Source: Blastobasis lacticolella (lineage: Eukaryota > Arthropoda > Insecta > Lepidoptera > Blastobasidae). Taken from it: a stretch of 64,000 nucleotides of DNA. The notes under the pieces are model-generated. The model saw only the letters and a list, made by a program, of their open reading frames with translations. It was not told the DNA's origin and ran no database searches. The DNA is taken from positions 8,870,122 through 8,934,121 of the forward strand of contig LR990044.1 in NCBI GenBank assembly GCA_905147135.1, read 5' to 3'. The stretch's first letter is position 1, and each line of letters opens with the position of its first letter. The position numbers and the translations under genes are program-made. Positions 22,786-33,560 of the stretch are shown here, piece after piece.

Positions 22786-23569
22786 TTACCCTACTAAGTT
22801 GGGTCGCACTACATTGTCCTTCCCTTGGGATCATTCGGTCTCATTAGAAGAGAGAAACGCGCTGGTGACGCCCCTGGTGAAGCTGAGGCCCATATGCAAC
22901 GGCATTTTAGTTTGTCTTCCACTTCCTTACACCACAGAAAAATACTTCTATGTGGTGTAACGGTACGTAGGCACCTCCTACGTTTTTATTTGAAATTCCA
23001 GTCCCAAGTTTTCAAAACTCATTTTACCGCATAGCTGATCTCCTAAAACAATTCACCTTCATAAATCTCCTCGAAAGAACTTCTCACAGATGAGCGTTTG
23101 ACCGAATCAACGTTACCGAATTATTTTATCACCCAGTACACATATGTTTTGGATTATTAGTTTTGTAAAATCTCGTTGGGTAGAACTTTGGAAGCGTAAT
23201 CAATCAATCATCAAATGTTGGTTTCGATATATCGTAACATTGCGATACAATACATCGAAGTCGTTTTAGCTAGACTATTATAGCAAGCCTATGTAAAAGA
23301 GATATTGAACGAATTATTATGCGTAAAACTGTGAGCGTAGAAAGTTATCGAGATTATGATTGATGCATCACACTTTCGCTGCTAGCTAGGTATACTAAAA
23401 ATATTCTGTATTAGCGAGATACTTTTTATTTAGTTTTAGTTTGTCATCTTCTGGATTAATTTTATGCACTAAAGTATAATGAATTTTATGAAAGATATAC
23501 AATAATTGTGCAGAATTTATGCATGCATACCCGTAACTGCATAAAATTAAAACGTTAACGCCTTTTTAC
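22786..23569. other. Gene-free stretch
   Basis: The frame 22825-23034 has no recognisable domain. No RNA gene or repeat recognised. Confidence 0.35.
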
Positions 23570-23675
23570 CTTATGCGCTTATTACACCTGGCTATATTCA
23601 GTCGACTATATTCTGGAGCAAAAAACGTGACAGCAAATCTTAGTGAAATGTGCTCATAAAATAATATAATTATAT
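23570..23675. mobile_element. MITE-like family M fragment
   Basis: TGCGCTTATTACACCTGGCT, CAGTCGACTATATTCTGGAG, CAAAAAACGTGACAGCAAAT and GCTCATAAAATAAT follow the order of the left half of the copy at 59961-60216. The right half is missing or diverged. Confidence 0.45.
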
Positions 23676-24599
23676 TCTTTGTGTCATTACACTAAAATTG
23701 GTATATTTTAAATTAGTTAATAATAACTAACCGCAACAGACGGCATTTGCATAAATATAGGTAAGTACCTAATTATCTAAAAAAAAGCGTAGCCGTTAAT
23801 GTCTCTTATGACGTCATGGCCTTGGCTGTTCATCTAACGAGAAGAACTGCGTATTTTCTACAACCTTGAACATAAATATTCTTAAAATGGTTATTGTAAA
23901 ATACTTCGTATAGTGTTAAAAATATAGCGCGTGTCTAGACTGAAAACAAAAAAATATCACGTCAAATTACCTACGTGCGTGCTAAGATCTTAATAAAAAA
24001 AGCAACAAGAACCTCAATTAGAATTGATCGATTCAATTACCTGTCAATTATCGTTTATCCATTGTCTTCTTACTGACACCTTTATCTAGTTTTATAACAG
24101 TATCATCTTTGAGTCTTAACTTGAGAAAGGCTATAGGGACAGACAAAATAATATGTTGCTCCGCTTCCATTTTACATGAAATATACATAATGAATTCAAT
24201 GTGATTGGATTGTATTTGTATTACTGATAGATACTCTATACTAAACCGAGGAATATTTATGAAGAGGTTGACAAATTTGGTAGAAGCGAAAGAAGTTTAT
24301 CAGGTCCCTAGCAAGTAGAACAATTTGGTTTCTGCCTGCCTTTATGCTTGCGTATTTTTATGTCATGTTAAATAAGGAAATGAGTACCATCGTCTTAATT
24401 ATCTTTTGCGAAGACGACGAATCTTTTGAAGATGTAATGATCGCAATTACTAGAATATATGATATATTATTCTTTATAGTTCGTGTTATTAAACCATGTA
24501 CTGGGCAGCTCAGAAGCCAATATTGGATTAATTGTAAGTACCTACCACACCAAAGCGGAACGACTTTAAAAACTGTTACTAGGTCATCTTGCCGATGAC
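23676..24599. other. Gene-free AT-rich stretch
   Basis: The frames at 24344-24598 and 24358-24729 lie on AT-rich and repeat sequence without domains. Nothing else recognised. Confidence 0.35.
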
Positions 24600-24671
24600 T
24601 TGACGGTGACTGCTTACTATCAGGCAGGGCGTAAGCTTGTTTGCCACCACAGTGGTATAAAGAAAAATACC
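24600..24671 (+). mobile_element. LINE-C-like terminal fragment
   Basis: GTGACTGCTTACTATCAGGC, AGGGCGTAAGCTTGTTTGCC and a short A-rich end. Same subfamily as 28820-28895. Confidence 0.55.
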
Positions 24672-24792
24672 TTTGCGTTAATGCCCCGGGTGTGCTCGCG
24701 CACGAGGGCCCGGGGTCCGCATTGACCATGGTCCAGGAATTGACAGACCAGGTAATTACGGTGGAGCGACTGCCATCTGACCTCCGAGAATT
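24672..24792 (-). mobile_element. SINE-A distal fragment
   Basis: GTGTGCTCGCGCACGAGGGC, CCGGGGTCCGCATTGACCAT and GGAGCGACTGCCATCTGACC. Only the part distal to the tRNA-like head is present. Confidence 0.7.
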
Positions 24793-26819
24793 TTACTTGC
24801 ATACCGAAGACTGTTTTGCTCGTAAAAGGTTATTATTTTGAAAAAGTGTATGAAGCAAAAGTTGTAGAGAATTTCATGTAGATTACCTTAGTATAAGAAC
24901 ATATTTGCTATAGGCCGCCGTTTCCAAGTTATAAGCAAAAACCTGGAAAAAGTCTGCAAATTACGGGATACCGAGGATAGGTACCCGTGATATACATCAG
25001 GCTTGACAGAGACCTGTCACCAGTACGAAAATTAAGTGAAACGTACGTAAAATACACAATAGAAAAGTAAGGCAACAACCATTATTCAAGTTCGGAAGAC
25101 GACGCTAATACAAGTGAAGAAAACAAAGGGCTATTGCACACGTAGCCGTCACAACTTCTGTCAGAGCGGAGGCCGTGAAGACATCGATGACGCGGCATGT
25201 CCCGTCCTTTCCATATGTTCAGACAATCGATCACTGAGGCCTTGAATAGAGATGCCTACTTACGTAACCGAAGGCCCTTTGTTCAAATGAGGGCAGTCTA
25301 TTTCCATGCCTTCGCCCTTGCGGGTTTGCGTAGGATCGAGCGAACGCATGGATATCGACACCTTGGCGAATATGTCCTTGGGAAATATCGACTTGTTATT
25401 TCTGTGTGGGGTTTCGCTACGACTTGAATTGAGGAATTGATTTCTTTCATTGTACGGTTTCTTTTTGTGTTTTGTGGTTTTGACTATGAAACTTTAAACT
25501 TTATTCTTGTGAGTAACGTGTCTTTTAGTATATTTACGGATCACTTCTGTAATTTTTGGAGCTTTCGTAGTTCGGTTTATTGACATCCATAATTCTCTTT
25601 AGCTTTTATAATAGCCATAAGTCCAAATAGAACTGTTCTTTTTTTGTCGCCTAGGGAGGTACAAGATAAAAATAAAAAAAATCTGAAGCTTTTTCCTCCT
25701 TCCTTGCGATAATGTAATGTAACGACCCTTAGCTGTTCTTTTAAGGAGCGCAAATATTGAAAGTGTGAAAAGGGCATTCTGATGGAAACCAACCTCTCAA
25801 TTTATTAAATTTTGCGAAAAGAGAATTTGCAAAGTATTTTTTATATTTTGTGCTCTATTTTACGAGCAATAAGTACTAACAGTGCGTTTCAATATAAACT
25901 AAGAAACATAGAACACGACAACGGTAAATCTTATCTACAGAAATCTAAATAAATTGTGTACAGAAACCTAAAGAACAATCTACATATTAATAAGTCAATT
26001 TATTTGGATAATACTTACCGTCATCGTGCTCTACTTTCATTTCTATTGAAAGGTACTGTAGCTAAGTCACCTACACTGTACGTCCCTAAGTATAATGTGT
26101 AATAGACTTATAGCAAGCAGGTCACCAAGCAACACCAGGGGGCAAAAACAGTATTTGAAATAGAGTTTTGGAGATATTACCTGCTCCCCCATAGCAACAA
26201 GACGATCTATTAACCTAAAAGTATAAATCAATGGAAAACTCCCGCTATAAATCAGTATATTTATTACACACTTCCACCAAACTGTATGGGAGGTGGAAAA
26301 TTTATGAGTTATTTTCATAACAAGCAGGTATTTTTTGGACGATCATAATTTCCTGCGCGAAGATGAAGAGGTGTGAATAAAGAATTCGACTGGATAAATA
26401 AACTCGTACTTTTTTAAGCAGTAAAATAACCACGAACCTACTTAAAATGTGCGGAAAATGTGCTTTCCTATTTTATGATATGTGATACACCATCTTGGGC
26501 TTCACAGCTGTTATACTTCTCAAGCGATATTGCAGAAAATATTTGCGCGAATAAGCAATAAAATGTTGGATTTATAGCATGTGCTTGGGGATGCAGCTGT
26601 GGAAACATTTTCTATTATATATATGGCTGTCAAACACTAGACTATGATATGAAGAACTGGCTATATTTTAAAACCCTGTCATGTTGATCTTAGTACAAAT
26701 CAGTCAACAACAAGGACAGTGGACAACATAGGAAAGTGGTCGAAATCGTTCTGAAGGGAAATAAGCAACTACGAAACAGTAATCGAAAGTATTATTTCTT
26801 AGTAATCTATGTGCTAAGC
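24793..26819. other. Gene-free stretch with one unexplained ORF
   Basis: Mostly AT-rich. A 76-codon plus-strand frame at 25197-25427 (MSRPFHMFRQSITEAL...) lies in a locally GC-richer block with balanced composition. I recognise no family, and there is no splice or promoter context strong enough to call it a gene. Confidence 0.3.
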
Positions 26820-26829
26820 GTATGCCGAA

Positions 26830-27091
26830 TATGGCCGTGTGGTGTCCGGCAGAGTAGAATACACTCGTGGGTATCGTACAAGGCGACTAATGTTTTCGAG
26901 GCAAAAGATCTAGAGTCTCCGTAGGCTAGAGAACAGGCAGCAGCGTTTTCCATTGTTATATTTATAACATTGCGATCTACAATCGACCTGCCAAGCGTGG
27001 GTATATGGCAATAACATCCTCTTTCGTGGGAATAACATCCCTTTTCGCGAGTCCCTAATTCCTGCAGTGGACTGTTATGGGCTGTGATGAT
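26830..27091 (+). mobile_element. SINE-B copy with target-site duplication
   Basis: Starts TGGCCGTGTGGTGTCCGGCA and ends GGGCTGTGATGAT. It is flanked by GTATGCCGAA (26820-26829) and GTATGCTGAA (27092-27101), a 10 nt duplication with one mismatch. It contains an internal duplication, CCTCTTTCGTGGGAATAACA. Confidence 0.85.
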
Positions 27092-27101
27092 GTATGCTGA
27101 A

Positions 27102-27575
27102 ACGCAACGCAGGGCAGAGCAGATTCTGAAGGCTGAGAGCTACGTACGCGACGCTTGCACGTTTTCTTTAATCTGACATATACATTTCAGCTATTATCGA
27201 ACCTTGTTATCGCTTATAGCATACCTATTCAAATTAACACATTCAGCGAGCTCCAAATGAACACACCTGCAGATATACATCTATACTAAATAGGATATAC
27301 GGTTATGGATTGCCAGTCGTGTTTTCTCTCCGAGCCTGGTTTATTTTTATTCAGCTCCCGGTAACGATCACACCTCTGCATAATTCATGAGAGTTTTCGT
27401 TCCAGCGATAATTGTTTACTTAACCAACTACCGAGAGTTGTTTGTCTAACGATTAATTGATGTAATCGTATTCGATTCCGACATTAAGTTGCGAGTTGTT
27501 ACCGAGTCTGTGGTAGCTAAAGTTAGGGAGTTGACCAATGCTGTAAATTGATTAGTTGAATTCCTCTACTCTAGT
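27102..27575. other. Gene-free stretch
   Basis: Nothing recognised. Confidence 0.35.
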
Positions 27576-27779
27576 ACTGACTCTATTTTTGAACCGGTCG
27601 TCTCGAGTCGAACGGTTAACAATGTCTATTTTCTAAAAAAATATATTAGCAACACCGAAAGCGATCGGTGCAAAAATAGGGACAACAGAGTCCTGAACCA
27701 ATATTTTGAATTTTTCATGCCCAAAATAAAACAAGAAAACTGTCCCATTCGAGACAAGCGGTTCAAAAATAGAGACCCT
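27576..27779. mobile_element. Hairpin (MITE-like) element
   Basis: The left arm includes CTCTATTTTTGAACCGGTCG and TCTCGAGT; the right arm is its imperfect complement, ATTCGAGACAAG and CGGTTCAAAAATAGAG. A second inner inverted pair, TGTCTATTTT with AAAATAGGGACA, and the loop CACCGAAAGCGATCGGTG lie within. About 204 bp with no coding content. Confidence 0.65.
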
Positions 27780-28075
27780 GAAATTTATTAGATACAGAAA
27801 CATGTGCTCTTTTCTTTAATACAGAAAGTATATAGGTATTGCGGTAATATAGGATAAGCGAAGTAAGAAATAACCAACAGCCAACGGACATCGATATTGG
27901 AAGGGCGAATAAAATTGTAACGGATTTGCAACTCCCTCCGGATTGCAGAAATGTACGCTAACTTCGTAATAAAATGTAAATTTCCTTATTGCTTTTGAAA
28001 CTTTGGCACAAATACGGAATGTAGACCCGAGTGTACCAACAGACAAACATAATACATAAGCATAATACTCGCAAG
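27780..28075. other. Gene-free stretch
   Basis: Nothing recognised on either strand. Confidence 0.35.
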
Positions 28076-28084
28076 CGATTGCAC

Positions 28085-28276
28085 CATCACCATCACAGCC
28101 CATAACAGTCCACTGCAGGACTTAGGGAGGTTATTGCCATAATCTCCACGCTTGGCAGGCGGGTTGGAGATCGCAGTGTTATAATATAACAATGGAAAAT
28201 GCTGCTGCCCATTTTCCAGTCTACGGAGGCGCTTAGATCTTTTGCCTCGAAAACATTAGTCGCCTTGTACGACACC
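28085..28276 (-). mobile_element. SINE-B copy, 5'-truncated, with 9 bp target-site duplication
   Basis: Antisense ACAGCCCATAACAGTCCACT, GCTTGGCAGGCGGGTTGGAG and CCTTGTACGACACC. CGATTGCAC occurs exactly on both sides, at 28076-28084 and 28277-28285. Confidence 0.85.
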
Positions 28277-28285
28277 CGATTGCAC

Positions 28286-28675
28286 AAAAACTTTCATTTC
28301 ACGAATTCAAAAAGTAAACGTATAGGTATTCAAATATAATTAAGTACCTGTATACCATTAGAACATTAGCAGCCGCAAAACGTCCACTAGCCAGATGCCT
28401 TCCCGTCCTTCAAGGGAATTCCTCGCTAATCAATCTCGATACGCCTACACCAACGGCTTCCAAACCACAACTCACACCAATCGAAATTAACTGTAGGTCC
28501 TATAGGTAGCTTTCAGGCAGGAGATCTGCACGAATGGCACTTTGACATTGGCATTATTAATACGTTAAGAGCCCCCGCCGACTGCAGACTTGTCTATTGG
28601 CCAATAGTAGTTTAGTTTGATGGCAATTGAGAATCATTATAGTGTGCGCACTGGCATATGCATTATATTATAGCC
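28286..28675. other. Gene-free stretch
   Basis: 28530-28640 (AAGAGCCCCCGCCGACTGCA) has the look of a dispersed repeat, but I could not place it. No gene seen. Confidence 0.35.
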
Positions 28676-28769
28676 TACTGAGTTTGCAGGTTTAATTACG
28701 ATCTTTCCCTCATCCATAAGAGTACCGGTTAGTACTAAACTAATGTACATAACTCAGAAAAGAATCGTA
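28676..28769 (-). mobile_element. SINE-A internal fragment
   Basis: GCAGGTTTAATTACGATCTT, CCGGTTAGTACTAAACTAAT and GTACATAACTCAGAAAAGAA match the family body in antisense; both ends are missing. Confidence 0.6.
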
Positions 28770-28819
28770 AACTACACAGTACGGGATCATTTATAGAATT
28801 GAAGAATTGCAAACGTCCA

Positions 28820-28895
28820 TAGGCTGCGGTGACTGTTTACCATCAGGCAGGCCGTAAGCTTGTTTGCCATATTAGCGGTATATTTTTTTTTTCAA
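28820..28895 (+). mobile_element. LINE-C-like terminal fragment
   Basis: CATAGGCTGCGGTGACTGTT, TACCATCAGGCAGGCCGTAA, GCTTGTTTGCC. It lies just beyond the 3' end of the UQCRB gene, in the opposite orientation. Confidence 0.6.
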
Positions 28896-28947
28896 TTGTA
28901 ACTTCGTCTATATTACGAGGCCCATCACACAATATAACAAACGTAAA

Positions 28948-28953
28948 TTTATT
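28948..28953 (-). terminator. Polyadenylation signal of the UQCRB gene
   Basis: AATAAA on the minus strand (GAAAATAAATTTACG), 154 nt downstream of the UQCRB stop codon. It is the first canonical hexamer I see after the stop in the right orientation, so I take it as the likely cleavage signal. The cleavage site itself is not visible. Confidence 0.5.
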
Positions 28954-29106
28954 TTCGATTACTTTATATTTCGAATAGGAGTCACCAAAATTTGTCACCG
29001 TATAGTTCACAATCAATCAACCTTAATCACATGACATAGCCACAGACTTTGTTGTCCTAACCTAAGACAACAACGTTCATATTTGGACAATTTCAACAAC
29101 GGTAAC

Positions 29107-29226
29107 TCAATGATCTGCTTCCCATTTCTCACGTTCTAGACGCTCTAGTGTCACTTGCTTCACTATTGGCGACAAAAATAATTTATCTTCCTCGTACTTT
29201 GTCCATTTCTCCTTTGGAAGCAATGT
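29107..29226 (-). CDS. UQCRB: UQCRB (complex III subunit 7), exon 2 of 2
   Basis: Carries the last 39 codons and the TGA stop. It starts right after an acceptor reading TTTGTTTTTCAG, in phase 0, and joins exon 1 (33664-33876) without changing frame. It encodes [20 protein letters not shown] and then a charged C-terminal helix ([18 protein letters not shown]). The LPKE.WTKYEED block and the ERLERE.WE tail are diagnostic of the UQCRB/QCR7 family, whose C-terminal helical part packs on the matrix side of complex III. This completes a 110-residue protein, against about 111 in vertebrates. It is too short to stand out as an ORF and was found by its splice site and family motif. Confidence 0.93.
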   Translation of the reverse strand, partial: TLLPKEKWTKYEEDKLFLSPIVKQVTLERLEREKWEADH

Positions 29227-29329
29227 CTGAAAAACAAACATAGTGCCACAATAACCTCAATATAATAGACATAGACATTGTTTATGACATCACAATACTC
29301 TTAATATTTACATTGAATAAGTTACAATT

Positions 29330-29880
29330 CCAAATCTGAAAAAGGGCCCCGACTCAGCACTAGCGTAGCAGAACGCTGCAGCGCTGGTTTTCAGCGGGAC
29401 ATATAGGTACCTACATCGTTGTTATTTCAGGAACCCGTACTCGATAAATTTCTTTCTATAATATTAAGTCAAAATTCAAAATTTATTTATTGATTAGGAC
29501 AATAAATATCTCTTTCAATCGTCAAAATGGAGGGGGGTAGGAAAGTAGGGAGGAAGCACACAGTGACACGCTGGCCGCCCCATGGCAGCAGCAAACCCCC
29601 CCGCCAGTCACGACCGGACCGTGCCCGACAATGCCAGGTAAAGCCGGACCGCGCTCAATATATTATATAAATATGTCTAGTAAAATTAAGAAAAACCGCC
29701 TAAAACTACAGCAAGAGTAAGCCAGTCTACCAAGGCAGCACCCGTTCACGAGTATAACGCAGGGCCCAGACATCGTCCAATTCAACCATATTTGAGGGAA
29801 AAGAGCGACCCGGCCCCCACGCCACCGCCAGACAGACTTTTAAGTGAGCGTGCATTACACATGCTGCATGTGATAGGTAG
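29330..29880 (-). repeat. GC-rich repeat-like segment with a short ORF
   Basis: 29340-29410 (AGGGCCCCGACTCAGCACTA) and 29520-29870 are far GC-richer than the flanks. On the minus strand 29855-29727 encodes a 42-residue frame, MHAHLKVCLAVAWGPG... ending YTRERVLPW. I do not recognise it. It lies beyond the 3' end of the LINE and may be the end of another mobile element rather than host sequence. Confidence 0.35.
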
Positions 29881-30095
29881 CTGCTCCCACCCTACTCTAT
29901 CCTATCCCTACCCTACCCCTAGCTTACCCCTACCATATTCTCCTACTGCCTGAACCCTACCCGACCGCTACCTTACCCCTACCCTACCACTATCTTACCC
30001 CTACGTTACCACTATCCTACCCCTACCCTACCACTATCTTACCCCTTCCCTACCCCTACTTTAACTACTACCCTACCCCTACCCAACCGCAGACG
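29880..30095 (-). repeat. Degenerate GGGTAG minisatellite
   Basis: On the plus strand, interspersed CTACCC, CTACCCCTACC and CACTATCTTACCCC units; in LINE orientation GGGTAGGGGTAGGATAGTGG. Units vary between 6 and about 24 nt. It directly follows the LINE 3' end, so it may be an expanded LINE tail. Confidence 0.8.
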
Positions 30096-30497
30096 GAAGT
30101 CACTATGTGTGGGAAAGGAAGGAAATTTAACGCCGCTTCCAAGGTGGTTCTCCGTGGGGGAAAGAAACGGCAAGAAACCCGTTTTTTTTAAACATGTCTT
30201 ATGTACTAATACATTATTTGTCCTATATACTATCTTAAAAGTAAATACCTGTATAGAACAGCAGATCAGTCCCATTGACTTTTATCATTTTCATATTCAG
30301 ATATACTGTAATAACTTTTATGACATAATTTGATTTTTATAGTGGCTTTAAATTGATTCAATGATAGATTCTGTATATCTGTTGGAACCTTATTATAAAT
30401 GCGTACACATTGACCCACAAATGATTTGTGGACTTTGGCCAGACGACAAGAACCAGTAACAAGTTTATTTTTATTTCTAGTATTTCTACTATGAACA

Positions 30498-30716
30498 TCA
30501 CTGTTTCATCATAAACAAGTGTATATTTTTATGAACATAGATCAAGTTCTCATATATGTATTGTGATGGCATTGTCATAATGTCAACATTCTTGAATTTA
30601 TCTCTAAGTGAAGTTCTAGGTCCCAATTGGTAAATCGCGCGAATAGTCCTTTTCTGCAGTACAAATACATTATGCCAGTCGGCAGCGTGTCCCCACAGCA
30701 GTATACCATAAGTCAT
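30498..30716 (-). pseudogene. LINE ORF2 C-terminal region
   Basis: Reads TYGILLWGHAADWHNVFVLQ, then KRTIRAIYQLGPRTSLRDKF and SQYIYENLIYVHKN. This is the conserved thumb/C-terminal stretch after the polymerase core of jockey/CR1-group LINE proteins (YG...WG......I...QK..IR.I). It sits in a frame different from the upstream reverse transcriptase, so a frameshift lies between about 30720 and 30760. Confidence 0.75.
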
Positions 30717-31108
30717 AATGCTGTGGAAATAACTAAAGTAAACTAATCTTGATGTAGCCTCATAGCATATGCTGCAAAACTTAGCCTTTTCGCCAATTTA
30801 TCAATGTGTGGACCCCATTGTAATCTACTAACTAGAGTAAAGCCTAAAAATACGGTGGAATCAACAAGATCCAAATTTTCGCTTCCTATTTGTATATTAG
30901 TAGGTACTTATCTAACATTTGGCAAGGAAAATTTTAAATATTTTGTCTTTTTGCCATTCAGTAATAAATTATTAACCGTAAACCAGTTTACCACTTCTGA
31001 AATAGCTTTGTTCACGTCGTCATATGTTAATTGTTGTCTTTTAATTTTAAACACCAAAGATGTAAACAAATCAGCGAACAAAACAATTTCGTGAGTATCT
31101 TTTACAAA

Positions 31109-32287
31109 CTACGGCAAATCATTTACATAAATAAGAAACAAAATCGGACCCAGAATTGACCCCTGTGGTACCCCCATAGAGACAACAGACCCTGCAGATC
31201 TTTCTCCGTTCACATCAACCTTCTGATTACTCTGACTTAAATAGGAACTTAATAAGTTTAGAGCTAAGCCCTTTATTTCATAAGGTTGCAATTTCCTGAC
31301 CAAAGTTTCATAATTAACACAATCGAAGGCCTTGGATAAATCACAGAACACCCCTAAGGCATCACGTGATTCCTCCCAGGCTCCAAAGACATGCTTAATT
31401 AGTTCAACACCTGCATCTGTTGTTGAACGACCCCGAGTAAAACCGAATTGTTTGGGATGCAATAGATTATTTCCATAAAAGTGGACTTTTAGTTGGTTTA
31501 ATATGATTTTCTCAAATATTTTACGTAACGCCGGTAACACCGAAACTGGTCTAAAATTTGTGGGATCTGTTGTGCTACCTGTTTTAAACAATGGAATAAT
31601 TTTGCTATGTTTCATCAGGTCAGGAAATTCGCCATTATCAACACATTTATTAAATATATTCGCTAAGTGGACAGCAATAACATCAATTACAGAGCTAATA
31701 ATTCTAACTGACAAATCATCGATGTCGGCAGTCGCTTTTATTTTAATGCTTTTAAAAGCCTTAACTTTATCTTGAGGTGTTACATGTTCGAACTTAAAAT
31801 CAATGACAGTCTCGGGTACATTCTGTTTTAGCACAGATTCAGCGAGAGCAGGAGACGCATTTAATGATTTTGTAGTCGACACTGGAATGTCTGTAAAAAA
31901 TTCATTGGAAGCCTCCGCAACTTCCGAGTTTTTGGTAACAACATTATCATTTATTTTTAAATTGTATTTTGCATCGCGAGTTTTGACTTTTCCAGTTTCA
32001 CTATTTATTATCTGCCATGTGGATTTTACTACATCTTTGCAATTTTTTAGTTTCTGTTTAAAGAAATTCGATTTAGCTGTAGCACAAACGCGTTTAAATA
32101 CTTTCGAGTAATGATTAACATAGTCAGCAAATTCTACGCTATTATTATACGCCCGTTCTGCATAAAGCTCATATAATTTGTTTCTACTTTTATGTATTCC
32201 TGCTGTCACCCAATCGCTAAACATAAGTTTGCTGTTTAATGCCTTCATCTTTGGTTTGAATATACTATTACTTTCAGTTTTTGTCAT
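31109..32287 (-). pseudogene. LINE reverse transcriptase, defective
   Basis: The 392-codon frame contains, in order, the linker with a TWQIIN block, NFRPVSVLPALRKIFEKII (fingers), QFGFTRGRSTTDA, motif A FCDLSKAFDCVN with its catalytic Asp, and motif B MGVPQGSILGPILFLIYVNDLP. A TAG stop follows VNDLP where a sense codon is expected. Past it the same frame continues FVKDTHEIVLFAD, but motif C reads FADLFTSL instead of the usual FADDTSL, so the second catalytic Asp is lost. Further in-frame stops follow near 30895 and 30735. The enzyme cannot be active. Confidence 0.85.
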
Positions 32288-32373
32288 GTGTAAAACTGAA
32301 TTATAATATTCATTTGTAATATTTCACTGCTTTAAATTAAATGATTTATCTATAATGTTATTTCTTAAACTAT

Positions 32374-33042
32374 TCAGACGGTTGTTGTTAATTGGTACAA
32401 ATTTAATAGTATTTTTGTCTCTTTCCTCATATCAACATTAAACACAGCTAATTGACCACAATGATCGGATTGTAGTTTGTTTATTACAGACTGGCTACAT
32501 GCCTGGATATCACAAAACATGTTGTCTAGACAAGTAGATGTAGTACTTGTTATTCTGGTAGGCTCTAAAAATAAGTTTTTTAAATTATGACACTTACGTA
32601 ATGTTATTAGCCTACTACCATATTTACAAGATACATCTAATAAATCTATATTAAAATGTCCACAAACAACAATATTCTTATTACAATGGCTAACTTTAAT
32701 AAGGGCTTCATTCATAATTTTTTCGAACAGATCAAATGATGAAGCTGGTAGTCTGTATACGCTCATTACAATAAGTCGCTCAAGTTCTATACAGGCAATT
32801 TTAGCAGTTCGTTCAACAGACAGCTTGACAATATCAGTACGTTCCTTACATTTTAGGCAATTATGAGCAAGTATTAAGGATCCCCCATGAATTGCTTGCC
32901 CTCTAGTGAACGAACTTGCAAGCTTATGGTTGTTAAAGCCAAATATGAGCTGGTGATATTTTAACCAATGTTCAGTAATGCAAAAAATATCAACATTCTC
33001 ACCGCTCATGAATAGCTCAACTTCCAATTCTTTATTCGACAT
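32374..33042 (-). pseudogene. LINE apurinic-like endonuclease domain, defective
   Basis: The frame is open upstream of the first Met (LVHQNIQGM), giving the usual HQNI.G start of the domain. It then has FCITEHWL (catalytic Glu), SVYRLPASS (usually YRPP), VVCGHFNIDLL where GDFNIDL is normal, and QSDHCGQLAVF with the SDH catalytic pair. The Asp-to-His change in the GDFN motif probably abolishes nicking. It is followed by a frame break before the reverse transcriptase frame. Confidence 0.85.
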
Positions 33043-33194
33043 GCCTTGGATATTTTGATGTACTAAGTTGATTATACAATTTTGTTTATTTTTTTAACAT
33101 TTTACTTTACCTACATCCAAAGGCTTATTACCACTATTTACTGATGACTTTATGCCTGAGCAGTCCTGTATATTCTGACCTCAGAGTCATTTTA

Positions 33195-33390
33195 GCACCT
33201 GTAACAGTCTACTATAGAACTAGGTTTCCCCAAAGTTAGGGGTGTGATTTGCCATAATCATCACGCTGCATTTGGGTTGGATATTGAAGTGTTCAAAATA
33301 GGCTGCAGAAAATGCTGCTGCCCATTTTCTAGTTCAAGGAGATTCCTTACGGTTCGTTAGCCTGTCACGTCACTCTTGAGACATGGGATT
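33195..33390 (-). mobile_element. Degraded SINE-B in the UQCRB intron
   Basis: GTGATTTGCCATAATCATCA, GAAAATGCTGCTGCCCATTT and a diverged AACAGTCTACTATAG correspond to antisense family B. More divergent than the other copies, hence older. Confidence 0.6.
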
Positions 33391-33417
33391 CATGGCATTT
33401 TAGTGCACCAGAGATCA

Positions 33418-33560
33418 TACATACAAACATACGTATATAACACCACCCCTTTTTCCCGTTCGGGGTAGCCAGAGATCACATCGTACCACTTGCTACGGTC
33501 CTGACAAATCCTTTTCATACATGAACGTCAGTTTATAGTACTTTTGACCTGACCTTTCTT
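33418..33560 (-). mobile_element. Family E repeat, copy 3
   Basis: CATACATACAAACATACGTA, GTTCGGGGTAGCCAGAGATC and ACTTGCTACGGTCCTGACAA. It lies in the UQCRB intron, close to the donor site. Confidence 0.65.

Larger units (their letters stand above)
30096..33160 (-). mobile_element. Decayed non-LTR retrotransposon (LINE) in the UQCRB intron
   Basis: Minus-strand order: endonuclease (33070 to 32374), linker and reverse transcriptase (32287 down to about 30730), C-terminal tail (30716-30498), then a 3' UTR with TTTCTTGCCGTTTCTTTCCC near 30180-30140. ORF1 is not seen. Several stops and at least one frameshift interrupt ORF2. Motifs place it among jockey/CR1-group LINEs; the exact clade is not determined. 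It lies in the same orientation as the host gene. Confidence 0.85.

Noticed and set aside
29880..30095. Interstitial telomere array
   Set aside because: Units are GGGTAG and irregular longer variants, not the insect TTAGG pentamer.
31503..32111. Plus-strand frames of 90 and 102 codons
   Set aside because: Antisense shadows of the LINE reverse transcriptase.
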